A DNA stretch of 64,000 nucleotides from NCBI GenBank assembly GCA_021292165.1, contig CM037879.1:42369802-42433801 (forward strand), given 5' to 3'. Shown one piece after another: positions 39,928 through 49,872 of the stretch. The position numbers and the translations under genes were made by a program. The stretch's first letter is position 1. The number at the start of each line of letters is the position of its first letter. Below the pieces are notes generated by a model that saw nothing but the letters and a program-made list of their open reading frames with translations, did not search any database and had not been told where the DNA came from. The DNA is from Shinisaurus crocodilurus (lineage: Eukaryota > Chordata > Lepidosauria > Squamata > Shinisauridae).

Positions 39928-40731
39928 AGGGACGATGACACAACTGTGCCACTTATGAGTCAGCAAAAAAGAGGAAATGCGCACCAAGAAAAAGGATAAA
40001 AGAGGATGTTTTTCCTCAAAATTTGCATATACTAATTCATATGTATAGATGCAAATTTAGAAGTAATTATTACAATTTCAATAGGAATATAGTACATCTC
40101 ACCATAGTGTGGGAAATAGTGACCAGGCGAGCTGTGTGCCTTGCTCAGTCTGCTGTCCAGGTGCTGTGGATGGGCAGCTTCAAGGCCCAGCTCTTTCTTC
40201 GGATGGTTCTCTGACTTTAAACTGGACTTGGACTGGACAGCCCTCCAAATAGAGGACACCTTCAAAACAGAGGACAGTCCTGCCTACAGCAGAAGAATGG
40301 TTGGTGAAGATACGCGAGCTGGCAGAAATGGCTAAACTCAAGTCATTAATGAAAGAAAAGACAATAACTACGCTTATTGTGGAGTGGAAACCTCTAATTG
40401 AGTTTTTGCAGGAATTACGTAGGAAAAAAATGATTTGTTTACTTGTGGGTTTGGTGAATAAGAAGAATATTTTTTTTTTGAGATAATAGAAAAAAGAGGA
40501 TTTTCTTTGTAATGACAGAGTAAGAGAAAATATTGTTACTTATACTTGCTGTAGAGAAAATCGGAAGTCCATTTTTGTTTTTGTTAATTGTTATATGTTT
40601 TGTGGTGTTTGTTTGTGTTTTTAATATTAATAAAATATACAAAATATAAGGAAAAAATCAGAGGGCAGTCCTCTGGCAGCCCTTCAAATAGAAGAATGTC
40701 CTGTGTAAAAGAGGACATATGGCCACCCTAG
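39928..40731 (+). mobile_element. Unclassified TIR element (CTAGGGTGGCC...), split by L1
   Basis: The segments outside 40282-40658 are collinear with the inverted copy at 61681-62076. Shared features are a region with AAAAAAGAGGAAATGC, GTGACCAGGCGAGCTGTGTG, TGGACTTGGACTGGACAGCC and a GAGGACATATGGCCACCCTA end. The ends form an imperfect inverted repeat built on GGTGNCCAT and GAGGA motifs. About 420 bp long without the L1, no coding capacity. Superfamily not determined. Confidence 0.75.
40282..40658 (+). mobile_element. 5'-truncated L1 LINE with 14-bp TSD
   Basis: CAGAGGACAGTCCT (40268-40281) and CAGAGGGCAGTCCT (40659-40672) flank the insert with one mismatch. The insert encodes VKIRELAEMAKLKSLMKEKT and IVEWKPLIEFLQEL, typical of the end of L1 ORF2. 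It ends in AATATTAATAAAATATACAA and an A-rich tail. The frame closes early, so the coding part is decayed. Confidence 0.88.
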
Positions 40732-41214
40732 ATACCATGGTTGCAGACAACCACAACCAGTCCATTTTAAACGAGGGGCTGTCTGTGTGATATTGAATAT
40801 ATAAACCTGTGTTAATTTAGCAGCAGCCCATGGGGACAGGGGAGGGGATCAAAAAAGAAAGTGTCTCCACTGGAATGGATATAGAGGCTTTCCCCCCTCT
40901 TTTTAACCCCCCCTCCCCAGGGAGGGAATTTAGGGATGAAACAGGAGTGAGGAAAGCGTAAATCCCCCCCCCCGCCGAGTGCCATGGTCCCAATCCAAAT
41001 TGGGGTTGTGCACGCATACACTGAAGAAAATAACTCATTCACGCATAGCTCAGCTGTGTGTGATTTGCTGAATGTTTAGTTTGGTCCCTTAGTGATCCTT
41101 TGGCATGGGGGGGGGGGCAGGATTTTAAAACATACAAATGTATATTATGCCTTTCAATTAAATATTTTAGAAAAAAATTAAAATGCACAGGAGGAGGGGC
41201 AGTAAAACAAGTGG

Positions 41215-41217
<3 letters not shown>
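40732..41217. other. Unassigned sequence
   Basis: G- and C-runs near 40961-40975 and 41107-41118 only. Confidence 0.4.
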
Positions 41218-41251
<34 letters not shown>

Positions 41252-41257
41252 ATGAGC

Positions 41258-41291
<34 letters not shown>

Positions 41292-41310
41292 AAGAAAGAG
41301 AGAGATTGAG
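41218..41310. repeat. (GT)n microsatellite, interrupted, then (AG)n
   Basis: Two GT tracts separated by CATGAGCATG, followed by GA-rich AGAGAAAGAAAGAGAGAG. Confidence 0.96.
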
Positions 41311-42596
41311 AGAGAGGTAAAATATGGAAGAAAAAATTGGGTATGGTAGTCATTTGTGATAATGGGATGCAATGTAACATCAGTGGTGGATCCAGCATGG
41401 AGTTTAGGCACAAAAGTGAAATCACGGTAACAGGAAAGTGAAATATCACATCACTGCAGATACAGTTCCCGCCGGGCAATGGGGCCAGGGAGCGGCATTG
41501 GAGCAGAGTAGTCCATCTGAATGTCTAGGGAGAAGCCCATCTGGCAAAGGGGTTGCAGCAGCACTGCTGCTGATGATATTTTGCCTGGGACAGAGAAATC
41601 CCTAGGGTTAGTCTTGAAAGTGAAAGACTCTCGTAAGTCATGGACAACGGGGAAATGGTCTGTTGAGAGTAAAAGGAAAGATTTCTCGTTTGGACTGATT
41701 TCTGCTATGCAATACATGTAGATATATTTACATGTAGATGCTCGGTGGATAAAAAAAACCTGACTGTTCCATAAAATTTGTCTGGTTTTCCAGATTTTAT
41801 GACACATCCTCTTGGGTAGTACTATTTATTGCCCTTCTGTCTGTCCCTCTCCCTGGCTTATCCATCTTTGAATCACCAACATTCAAAAGAACCTGTGATT
41901 CAAGTGAAAATCTGAGTAAGCAAACTGGTTTGGCTTTCAAATGCATGGAAAGTTCATTCTGGAGCCAAAGGTGATTACTCTGCTTGGATCATAATTTTAC
42001 TTGGATCATGACAAATAGATAATCTGGGTTGGTTTCAGGCCATTTTAATTTAGGCACTTTGCAATAAGTAAGGTAGTTTAAGCTTCTTTCTCCTCCTTGC
42101 TGCCGTTCATTGCAAAGAGTGATTTATCACGATTAACGATTGAGAGAGAGAGAGAGAAAATATGTCTGGAAAACATTTCATGCAATAGGTGCCAATCATA
42201 ACACCAAAGTAATACCAAATTAATTGCCTGGGTTTCCTAAACTAATTATGGAGAAAATATCTACAGATTTTCATCTGCTTCTTCGGTTAGCCCTATTGGG
42301 AATGTGATTGTTTATTTATTTATTTTCGATATGCAGCCCATCCGAATCCAAGGGCTTGATCACAACCTGACAAGTATCTTTGCCCGATATATTTATTTGC
42401 AGGTTACTCCCATTACGGTTAGCTCCAAGTGGAAGCAAAACCCAAATTAAGCATGACCCCAAGCAAATGTGAAAAATGTACACATGTGGCGTTCCACCTT
42501 CCTGGCGTTTCAACCAGGCCTTTCTCCCTTGCCTGAGCATGCAACATTAGCATGCCAGGTATCTGTGGTCCAGGCAGAAGCTGCCCTGGCATCACT
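41311..42596. other. Unassigned sequence
   Basis: About 1.3 kb, relatively repeat-poor apart from an (AG)n run at 42144-42158. No supported gene. Confidence 0.45.
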
Positions 42597-43005
42597 GTTT
42601 TTGAGGGCCCTTCAGCCTGACCTTTCTAACGTCCAGTGCCAGCTCCAGGTTCTTGCGGGGTCTTGGTCAAGACACCCTCAATGGACGGACTCCCTCCCTC
42701 AGTAAGTCTCCCTTCTCACCACAATTGTCACCATCTGCTATTGCTCCTCCTTCACTTTCTCATTATTGCTACCACTTGCTTGTGTGACAGGCAGAGAGCC
42801 AGGGAGCAAGTAGGCCGAGGCATGCACTGCTGCTCCTCTCACCACTACCGTTGTCTGGACCAGAGTGAGAGGCAGGCGAACAAGCAGGTTACCATGGTGA
42901 AGAGGAGGAGTAAGTCCAGGGGGGTCTTGTCACTGGGCCCCCTACTGGGGTGTGTACCCTCGGCAGGTGCCCAGCCATGTATTCCCTTGATGCCGGCCAA
43001 TGACT
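42597..43005 (-). repeat. Unclassified dispersed repeat, copy B (inverted relative to 26760-27130)
   Basis: GGTCAAGACACCCTCAATGG, CACCACAATTGTCACCATCT, GACAGGCAGAGAGCCAGGGA, GAACAAGCAGGTTACCATGG and AGTCCAGGGGGGTCTTGTCA are complements of matching blocks in copy A, in reverse order. Confidence 0.65.
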
Positions 43006-43159
43006 TGCATGCAGATGCTGCATGCATGCTTAGCAACTGAGAGCCCAGTTCAAACATGCTGGGTGCATGGAACACCATACAATTACACCCTGAATGCAGG
43101 GTGATCCTAAGCATGTTTGTTCAAATGTCTCGCTGAGCTCAATAGGTCTTGTTTCTACC
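43006..43159. repeat. MITE-like fragment (GATCCTAAGCATG / AATAGGTCTT)
   Basis: AATTACACCCTGAATGCAGG then GTGATCCTAAGCATGTTTGT and GCTGAGCTCAATAGGTCTT resemble the 'AATCCTATGC / AATGGG' MITEs of the window (62105-62207). Ends are unclear. Confidence 0.4.
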
Positions 43160-43990
43160 TAGTGTGCTTAAAGGGCTCCCCCAAACTTTCCTATGGCTCC
43201 TGGGATGCTCTCCTAGGGACCATAGGATTGCAGGCTAAATATAGTAAGCATGTTTGATTGATTTTGGGGACATGGTCTGAGGGGCCATAGGGCAGTTTGG
43301 ATTCCCAGCTCCGAGGTTGGAGATAGTGCTCTGACCTCAGAGCTGGTAATCGGAGCTCCGACACACACCCCGACCCCTCGCAGAACCGCGGCAGCTGCTC
43401 TCCAAGGTCGGGAAAGCGAGCTCGTAGGGATGTGTGAGCATTTTGGGGGAACCGTTCAGCAAGCGCGAACAGTAGCGAACTCGCCTTGTTCAGCTCACGC
43501 GAGTCTGTTCGTGATCATTCTCCTTTTAGCTCTGTTCGGCGCACCGTTTGCGAATGCAAAAACACAGAACAGTTACAGAATTTTTGGAGAACCGTTCAGC
43601 AAGTGCGAACTCGCCTTGTTCGGCTCACGCGAGTCTGCTCGCGAACGTTCTCCTTTAGCTCCCTCCGGCTCACCGTTCCAGAATGCAAAAAAACCCCCAG
43701 AATGGTGACATCCCTAGCTCGGAGAGGGGTTAAAGGGGGTATTTGGGGGGTGGGGAGGAGACTGGGGATGCCAGGATACAAGGTATCCCGAAGCCCCTCC
43801 AGTCTCCTTCCTTCTCCTTTTGAGATGCTGTCGCTAGACGGCCAAGAACGGCTGCCTAGTGAAGATGCCAGGTGGGAGGATGGGGAGGCGAAGATCACCT
43901 CCACTGCTCCTCCTGCCCTGCACTGGATGCCCATAAGCCTCCAAGTTCGGGGGCTTACGGCGATCCCAAATCCCAATAGGAATGTACCCT
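43160..43990. repeat. Unclassified GGCCGAAAT/TCGGAGCTGG family, longest copy, split by a TIR element
   Basis: GC-rich DNA with TTGGATTCCCAGCTCCGAGG, GAGCTGGTAATCGGAGCTCC and CACCTCCACTGCTCCTCCTG. Similar pieces are at 31003, 32882, 37080, 45848 and 63625. The family has an internal set of TCGGAGCT/AGCTCCGA inverted motifs and no coding region. The insert at 43425-43716 divides it. Confidence 0.5.
43425..43716. mobile_element. TIR element TAGGGATGTG...CATCCCTA with internal duplication
   Basis: It begins TAGGGATGTGTGAGCATTTT and ends CCAGAATGGTGACATCCCTA. GCTCG immediately flanks both ends (43420-43424 and 43717-43721). Two ~95-bp internal units, each with GAACCGTTCAGCAAG, ACTCGCCTTGTTC and GCTCACGCGAGTCTG, start near 43449 and 43590. 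No transposase is encoded. Confidence 0.78.
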
Positions 43991-44147
43991 TATTGATATT
44001 TCTGTATCACTTCTATTAAAAGAAATTTCTAAGCGATATACAAACAATTCAGTATAGAAACATGATAACATATTGTATAAAACTTAGGAGAGACAATTTA
44101 TTATGTATGTATGTATGTATGTATTTTTATTATATTTATCAATCAAT
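43991..44147 (-). mobile_element. L2-like 3' UTR scrap and (TGTA)n
   Basis: AAATTTCTAAGCGATATACA then AACAATTCAGTATAGAAACA looks like an inverted L2-type 3' UTR. A TATG tetranucleotide run is at 44103-44125. Confidence 0.4.
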
Positions 44148-44243
44148 CAAATCTTTATTATGGTCCAAGACCAGCATAAACAGAAAATAGATACACAAAA
44201 TTTGTACAATACCAAGTTTTAGGCTGTCCTTCAGTAAACCATA
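44148..44243 (-). mobile_element. 3' UTR of the LINE family found at 55460-60755
   Basis: Read on the minus strand it ends CTTGGACCATAATAAAGATT and a GATTGATTGA tail. The copy at 60728-60755 ends GTTGACCATAATAAATATAT and ATTCATTC. The shared GACCATAATAAA end identifies a second, very short copy of that LINE. Confidence 0.65.
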
Positions 44244-44466
44244 TTATTATATTTATACCCCACCTTTTTTCCTGCAAGGAACCCAAGGCGGCTTACATAA
44301 TCCTCCCCCTCTCCATTTTATCCTCACAACAACCCTGTGAGGTAGGTTAGACTGAGAGTCAGTGACTGGCCCAAAGTCACCCAGGGAGCTTTATGGCCGA
44401 GTGGGGACTAGAACCCGGATCTCCCGAGTCCCAGTCCAACACTCTCTCCACTATACCACACTGGGT
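44244..44466 (-). mobile_element. tRNA-derived CORE-SINE (MIR-like)
   Basis: Full-length minus copy: ATTATATTTATACCCCACCT tail, AACAACCCTGTGAGGTAGGT block, CCCGGATCTCCCGAGTCCCA head, ending TATACCACACTGGG. Confidence 0.9.
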
Positions 44467-45665
44467 GCCTTCCTGCCTCTTCCCACAAGGATGTGTTCAA
44501 CACACCCAGGACCCACCCAGTCAAATCACCTCAGCTAGCTTTAATCAGCCAAGAAGGGCAAGGATCAAAAAAGCACATGGCTGGGCATGTAAGTACAAGC
44601 ACCTTGTCCACATCCTCAGGCTGCCAAAACTGAAACTCATCCCATAATATCTGGCTAGGCACAGCATCAGATGCCTCAGTTGGAACTGCAGTCAATGTAA
44701 AATCAAGGTTGTTGTGAAGGTGGTCAATTTTGTCCTCTAATGCCTAGCAAAAGAATCACAGCAAGCTTCCAAGCAAAACATGAGCTCCGTCGACCAGAGC
44801 CAATGTTAACAGCCCTCGGACCACCTTAAAAAGCTCCACTAGAAATTTTTAGGGATGGGAGAAGCAGTGATTTCCAATCTCACCTAAATTCTCCGAAAAT
44901 CACTTCAAAGCTCATGTTTTGGCTTGTTTGGATGGGGAAAGTGTGCATTTCAAATGGTAAAAGCGTGCATTTCTGTGCATATTTTTCAAAAGTATGCACT
45001 TACACCCCCATTGACTAAAGTGAAGAAATATGTATGTTTTTAAAAAAAACATGCATTTGAAATGCTGCCCTCACCACCATATAGTAGGCACAATTATGTG
45101 CTCTTATGCACAATTATGTTCAGTCAGCTTTGCAACCAGACTAACACCACCTGTGCGCTAGTCGTTTTCCAGCCTGTTTCATCACCCTCCGCTTGTTGGA
45201 AAACCAGGTAGTCAATCAAGCTCCACAGTGCTGGAGATGGCACTCAGGAGCAATACTTTTGATGGCCTGGTTCATCTCATCATTCCAAAATGAAACCGGA
45301 GCCTCGACAGGATCACCAGCCCTATCCACCAGAATATTCCCACAGGGCATTCAGGAATCCACTGGATCCCATTAGTCTTCACAGGCATACCATCTGAATT
45401 GTCCCCAACCCTGCAGGGGAAAACTGGAGCTGTAAGTCCAAACTTCACCAGGAAGTGGCCTGACCATGACAACAGCATTATGCCAGCCCCACTACTTCCA
45501 GACCACGCCTCTCTGCTCGGGGTAAAAACTAAATCAAGGGTATGTCCCGCTCTGTACGTTGGGCCAATGACAACTTGAGCCAACCCCATGGTTGCCATGG
45601 ACGCTACGTGCGATCTTGAGCTGGCACTCCAGAGAATATTGAAGTCTCCCAGGACTAGGGTTGCA
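44467..45665 (-). mobile_element. L2-clade LINE, endonuclease-to-linker fragment
   Basis: On the minus strand a broken coding sequence runs from the end of the endonuclease domain into the linker. It has GDFN-type residues near 45650 (LVLGDFNILW), GPTYRAGHTLDLVF near 45560, and further on DEFQFWQPEDVDKVL and FFDPCPSWLIK near 44600-44520. The last two match DRFRLLPSDEVDKVL and LLDPCPSWLIM of the intact L2 protein at 56384-59458. The linker part is interrupted by a hAT-like MITE from about 44850. This is an old subfamily with many changes. Confidence 0.75.
44850..45110. mobile_element. hAT-type MITE (TAGGGATGG left end) in an L2 fragment
   Basis: TAGGGATGGGAGAAGCAGTG starts a segment containing GTGCATTTCAAATGG and AAAAACATGCATTTGAAATG units like those in 15897-16302. 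The right end is not clear, so the boundary is approximate. Confidence 0.5.
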
Positions 45666-45847
45666 CCAAAGCAGTTAAACTATGAAATTTTGGAGTTATA
45701 TGGATCTGTGGGTTTATTTTCTTTTTGCATGTGTGTTTATTTGAAGGGGGGGAATAAATTTTTTTAAAAAATAAACTATGAAATTTGCTGCTACAACATG
45801 TAGTGATGGCCACCAACTTGGATGGCTTTAATTTTATTTATTTAGGA
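45666..45847 (+). mobile_element. CR1/L3-like fragment with an 82-bp retroinsert
   Basis: AAACTATGAAATTTGCTGCT then ACAACATGTAGTGATGGCCA and CTTGGATGGCTTTAA match 52013-52072 of the L3-like copy at 51935-52332. It is split by the short insert at 45691-45772. Confidence 0.7.
45691..45772 (+). mobile_element. 82-bp 3' end of a retroelement with perfect 14-bp TSD
   Basis: AAACTATGAAATTT occurs at 45677-45690 and 45773-45786. The insert ends AATAAATTTTTTTAAAAAAT, an A-rich tail with AATAAA like those of the L1 copies here. Only a 3' UTR stub was inserted. Confidence 0.82.
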
Positions 45848-46190
45848 TGCAGTCCTATGGGGACATCCGTAACCCTCCAAACTCGGACAGCTGATTTCAG
45901 CTGTCTTACTGCCATGCTTCGGGGGGGGGGGGGAGACTGAGGCACCACCAGGATACCTCATATCCTGGCGGTGCTGGTCTCCTCCCCTTCCCACCCCCTG
46001 GAATGCCCACTAAACCCCTTCAAGGTTGCTTTTGTTTTGTGTCCTTGGAGAAACAGCCAGTGCCGGCTGTAGGGGGGAGGGCGCTCTGAGCATGGAGTCC
46101 CAGCTCCGACATTGGAGCTGTTTTCCAACATCAGAGAGTTTTCTGACATCGGAGCTGGTACTCTGAAAAATCCTATGGCACTCTAGATAC
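45848..46190. repeat. Unclassified GGCCGAAAT/TCGGAGCTGG family fragment
   Basis: GGATGCAGTCCTATGGGGAC, CTCCAAACTCGGACAGCTGA, GTCCCAGCTCCGACATTGGA and GACATCGGAGCTGGTACTCT link it to 43160-43990 and 63625-64000. Confidence 0.5.
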
Positions 46191-46199
46191 TGTCTAGGG

Positions 46200-46305
46200 C
46201 AGTGTTCTCCAACCTTGGGTCCCCAGATGTTTTTGGCCTACAACCCTTGGCATGCTGGGAGTTGTAGGTCAAAAACATCTGGGGACCCAAGGTTGGAGAA
46301 CACTG
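46200..46305. mobile_element. Palindromic hAT-type MITE with perfect 8-bp TSD
   Basis: Arms CAGTGTTCTCCAACCTTGGG and its complement. GTCTAGGG lies at 46192-46199 and 46306-46313. The centre is deleted compared with other copies. Confidence 0.94.
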
Positions 46306-46324
46306 GTCTAGGGGGGCATAGGAT

Positions 46325-46480
46325 CACTCTGTTATTTATTCTGAAATATTTCTTGGCTGCCTTTCATAACAGGAGCCCTTCCAAGGCAGCGTACAAGAAT
46401 AAAACTCACATAATAGAAACCAATATGGTAATAGAACAGTAAAAAAATCCAGCAACAGCAGCAAACATCCTAAAAAAACA
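46325..46480 (-). mobile_element. L2-like LINE 3' UTR
   Basis: ATATTTCTTGGCTGCCTTTC then AGGAGCCCTTCCAAGGCAGC matches 12515-12570; same subfamily. Confidence 0.65.
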
Positions 46481-46482
46481 AC

Positions 46483-46740
46483 AAAGGGGGGATTAGACCA
46501 ATTCTTGAAAGACAAAGCTATCAGTGGCTACAAGTCCTGATGGATATATGCTACCTCCAGTATCAGAGGCAGTATGCCTAGGTACACCAGTTGCTGGGGA
46601 ACATGGGCAGGAGGGTGCTGTTGCCCCCATGTTCTAGATGATAGTTTCACACAGGCAGCTGGTTGGCTGATGTATGAACAGAAAGCTGGACTAGATGGAC
46701 CTTAGGTCTGATCCAGCAGGGCTCGTCTTATGCTCTTATG
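46483..46740 (+). mobile_element. CR1/L3-like LINE 3' end, tail CTCTTATG
   Basis: GATTAGACCAATTCTTGAAA, CTCCAGTATCAGAGGCAGTA, GTTGCTGGGGAACATGG and CTGGACTAGATGGACCTTAG follow the order of 52080-52330. It ends in TCTTATGCTCTTATG, an 8-bp tandem tail analogous to that of CR1. Confidence 0.8.
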
Positions 46741-46976
46741 TATTTATTTAATATATTTATACCCCACCTTTTTTCCTGCAAGGAACCCAAGGCGGCTTAC
46801 ATAATCCTCTTCCTCCTCTCCATTTTATCCTCACAACAACCCTGTGAGGTAGGTTAGGCTGAGAGTCAGTGACTGGCCCATACAAAGTCACCCAGTGAAT
46901 TTCATGGCTGAGCGGGGACTAGAACCCGGATCTCCCGAGTCCCAGTCCAACACTCTCACCACTACGCCGCACTGTA
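46741..46976 (-). mobile_element. tRNA-derived CORE-SINE (MIR-like)
   Basis: Full minus copy: TATTTATACCCCACCTTTTT tail to CACTACGCCGCACTG head. It sits directly after the CR1/L3-like tail. Confidence 0.9.
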
Positions 46977-46979
46977 TGC

Positions 46980-47090
46980 TGCTTTTGGGGTGCGGTGTGT
47001 GGGGCATGATTATTTTACTTTACTTGTTCCTTTTAATTTTTGTAAACTGCTGTGAAATCCTCGGATAAAAGGCAGTATAGAAATGTGTCA
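46980..47090 (+). mobile_element. L2-like LINE 3' UTR
   Basis: TTTTTGTAAACTGCTGTGAA then ATAAAAGGCAGTATAGAAAT resembles the ends of L2-type copies. No coding part. Confidence 0.5.
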
Positions 47091-47443
47091 AAGAAAGATA
47101 TTGAATTACACCAGTGGCCAAAGCTTTGTGTATCGGAGGCCGGTCTCAAGAATTCCCTGTTACTCAAGGGATTGTGTACTTGTATGCCACCATGAAGAGG
47201 TCTCATTAAAAAATGTAATGTTTGGTCCTTGAGCCGCATCTGTTACAAGCAATACTCATATTCTGGTGAGCAGTCTTTCATCCCTTAGGATCCGGAGAAC
47301 TCCTACCTGGTCATCGTGTCAAACAAGTCACTTGCCCCCTAATGTTCCCTCCTTTGTAGCTAATATTTAAAACCACTTGTGTCCTGGGCTTTGGGACCCT
47401 GTGCATTCATCTTGTGAGTTGAGGTAATAATGAACCATGTGCT

Positions 47444-47481
<38 letters not shown>

Positions 47482-47901
47482 ATGGCCTGGGGAAGACTAG
47501 AAGTCCAGGCCAGTGACAGGCATGGGGGTATACCGTTACCCAGGGCCCTTCAGGATTTCAGTGCTACTCAGAAATGCTGTGTGCGTGACCTATTCATTCA
47601 GCCGAGGCTTCTCCAGAAGCTTTTCAAATGGATGACCCTTCCTGAACCTAATTAGAAGGTGGATGGAGGAGAGAGAGTACACTGGAGAATTTTAATAAAA
47701 GGAATTGCATTGCTTCTTCATCTTTGCAACCTGGGATTTAAGAGGGAATTTCACTGGCTTTGTAGCCATGTAAAATAAATAGACATTAGATGATGACAGG
47801 GAAAACAGAATCTCTGCCAAAGCTAAAAGGAGCTTGGCAAAAGAACAAAGGACTACAACACAGTCGATCACTATTTACTGTACGGACCTTTTCATAAAGC
47901 G

Positions 47902-47948
<47 letters not shown>

Positions 47949-48592
47949 CATAATGGACCCTCGCTAAAAGATGAAAAAGCTTCACCCTAACTTACATTTT
48001 CTGCTGACAAGAGCTAAGATGTGCCACAGTTGTTAGAGAATCTTATTGTTCTGTTCAGCCCCTCGGAAAGCTGATTATGACTCCTTGGAACTTGGAAGTA
48101 CTTTGTATCCTGAACTTTTTAGTGTTTGAAGTCATTAACTGCAAAGGATACTCAGAAAAGGGAATAATGCTTTCGTGGAGATGCGTACATTACAACTCTC
48201 ACCTCAAATATTTCCTTTCTAATTGAACCAGTGTGTGTTTCTGAACAACAATAATGGCTACATCTGATTTAATAATTTAAATGTTTATTTATTTATTTTT
48301 TTAAAAAGCTTCTGTAGCACTATTAATACAAAGTATGAGCGGATAACCAACATAATCTTGGAGACATACACAGCTGTGCATCTTTCAATATGCATTCAGT
48401 TCATTGGTGCACAGACACAAACAAGTTATCCCTCAGTTATCATGTTCAGGGCATGATCCTATATGCCTTGTTGCACTGGCATTTGCAACTGATCTTGATG
48501 CATATGATGGGCAGCAGCTGGGATTGCCAACATGTTAAGCAGCACTTGCTTCTGTGCCTTTCACAGCAGCTTGACCTGTAGACCTTTAACAC

Positions 48593-48634
<42 letters not shown>

Positions 48635-48775
48635 CCTATGCCATGAAAACCAAATCTCATTGATTGCTGCATGTCAGACTGCTATTAAAAATGGCAGAAG
48701 AGCAAGCCAGGCAAAGGTTTTTTCTGGTCACTTAGAAATCCTCACAGTAGGAGCTGTGCTTTCCGGCACCTAGGA
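47091..48775. other. Mostly unassigned, three microsatellites
   Basis: (AG)n at 47448-47478, (AG)n at 47905-47947 and (GAT)n at 48594-48632 are clear. The rest is repeat-poor and without a supported gene. Confidence 0.5.
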
Positions 48776-49128
48776 AAAAGGAACCAAATGCACAGTTACA
48801 GGATGGGGGATACCTGGCACAACAAGACTACAAGCAAGAAGGGTCTTGGAATTGTTGTAGATCACAAGCTGAATATGAGCCAGCAATGCAATGTGCCTGC
48901 AAAAAAGGCAAATGCTATTTTGGACTGCATTATAGAAGTATAGCTTCCAAATTGCATGAAATACTAGTTCCCTTCTACTCAGCACTGGTTAGGCCTCATC
49001 TTGAGTACTGCATCCAGTTCTGGGCATCACACTTTAAGAAGGATGCAGACAAACTGGAAAAGGTTCAGAGGAGGGCAACAAAGATTATCAGGGGACTGGA
49101 AACAAAGCCCTATGAGGAACCCAAGATT
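48776..49128 (+). mobile_element. CR1 LINE internal fragment
   Basis: Coding-derived sequence from GAACCAAATGCACAGTTACA to the GLETKPYEE block, with [20 protein letters not shown] visible. It is truncated on both sides: the usual CR1 3' end is missing and L2-like sequence follows directly. A one-base loss near 48930 breaks the frame. Confidence 0.9.
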
Positions 49129-49310
49129 TAAGATCAGCTGGGGAAGCTTTGCTTGTGATGCCCTTGAGGAATGTGGCCCATGGGACTACTGTATATGGCA
49201 GGACCTTCTCAGTGGTGGCACCCCAGCTGTGGAACTCCCTTCTGGCAGAGATTTGGCTGTTCCCCATGCTGCTGTCATTTAGGCACCAGTTAAAACTTTC
49301 AAATTGTAGG
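49129..49310 (+). mobile_element. L2-like LINE C-terminal fragment
   Basis: GGACCTTCTCAGTGGTGGCA then CCCCAGCTGTGGAACTCCCT encodes the L2 F-S-V...P-x-L-W-N-S-L-P motif. Short and decayed. Confidence 0.6.
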
Positions 49311-49619
49311 AATGACTAGTTATATGAAAAATCGTTTGCACTATATTTTTAGAGTCATTGCCACAGCCAAACTACAATTTCCAGTGGACTTCACAACAAT
49401 GCCCATGCATGCACTCTGAAAATGGGTGAAAGCACATATTGATTTTAGATTGAGCCTACTGGCACCCACCCATCACTAGTTATAAGGGTGAATACAGTAA
49501 CATCTATAAAATGTTTTCAATTAATCATGCCATATACATTGCAGCAGTAACAATAAGAATAATAAGCATCCATACGATACTGTGTCCAAATGTTTAAACC
49601 ACTCTGTCTGTATTATTTC
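49311..49619. other. Unassigned sequence
   Basis: No recognised features. Confidence 0.4.
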
Positions 49620-49750
49620 AGCAACCCATAAAGCAACATTGTAAGATAGGGCAGTATTATTATTCCCATTTTGCATATGGGAACTAAAGCTGAAGCATAA
49701 TGGTTTGCCTAAGGCCATTTAGGGAGTTCATGGCTGAGACTCACAATGTC
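49620..49750 (-). mobile_element. Ancient MIR-like SINE fragment
   Basis: TATTATTATTCCCATTTTGC then ATATGGGAACTAAAGCTGAA and GCCTAAGGCCATTTAGGGAG match the inverted MIR CORE/3' region, strongly diverged. Confidence 0.75.
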
Positions 49751-49819
49751 CCAATGACACTACATCAGCTTTGAAACAGTAGAATTATTACCAGGAATGA
49801 TAAGGCCTGTGGCTTGCAG

Positions 49820-49872
<53 letters not shown>

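Noticed and set aside
41039..41479. 146-codon minus-strand open frame with a Thr/His run
   Set aside because: The run is the GT microsatellite read in translation; the flanks show no conserved domain.
42636..43040. 134-codon plus-strand open frame
   Set aside because: It lies in an unclassified dispersed repeat whose other copy (26760-27130) does not keep the frame.
43430..44019. Three overlapping open frames of 90-177 codons
   Set aside because: They cross the boundary between a TIR element and a GC-rich dispersed repeat, in different frames and strands.
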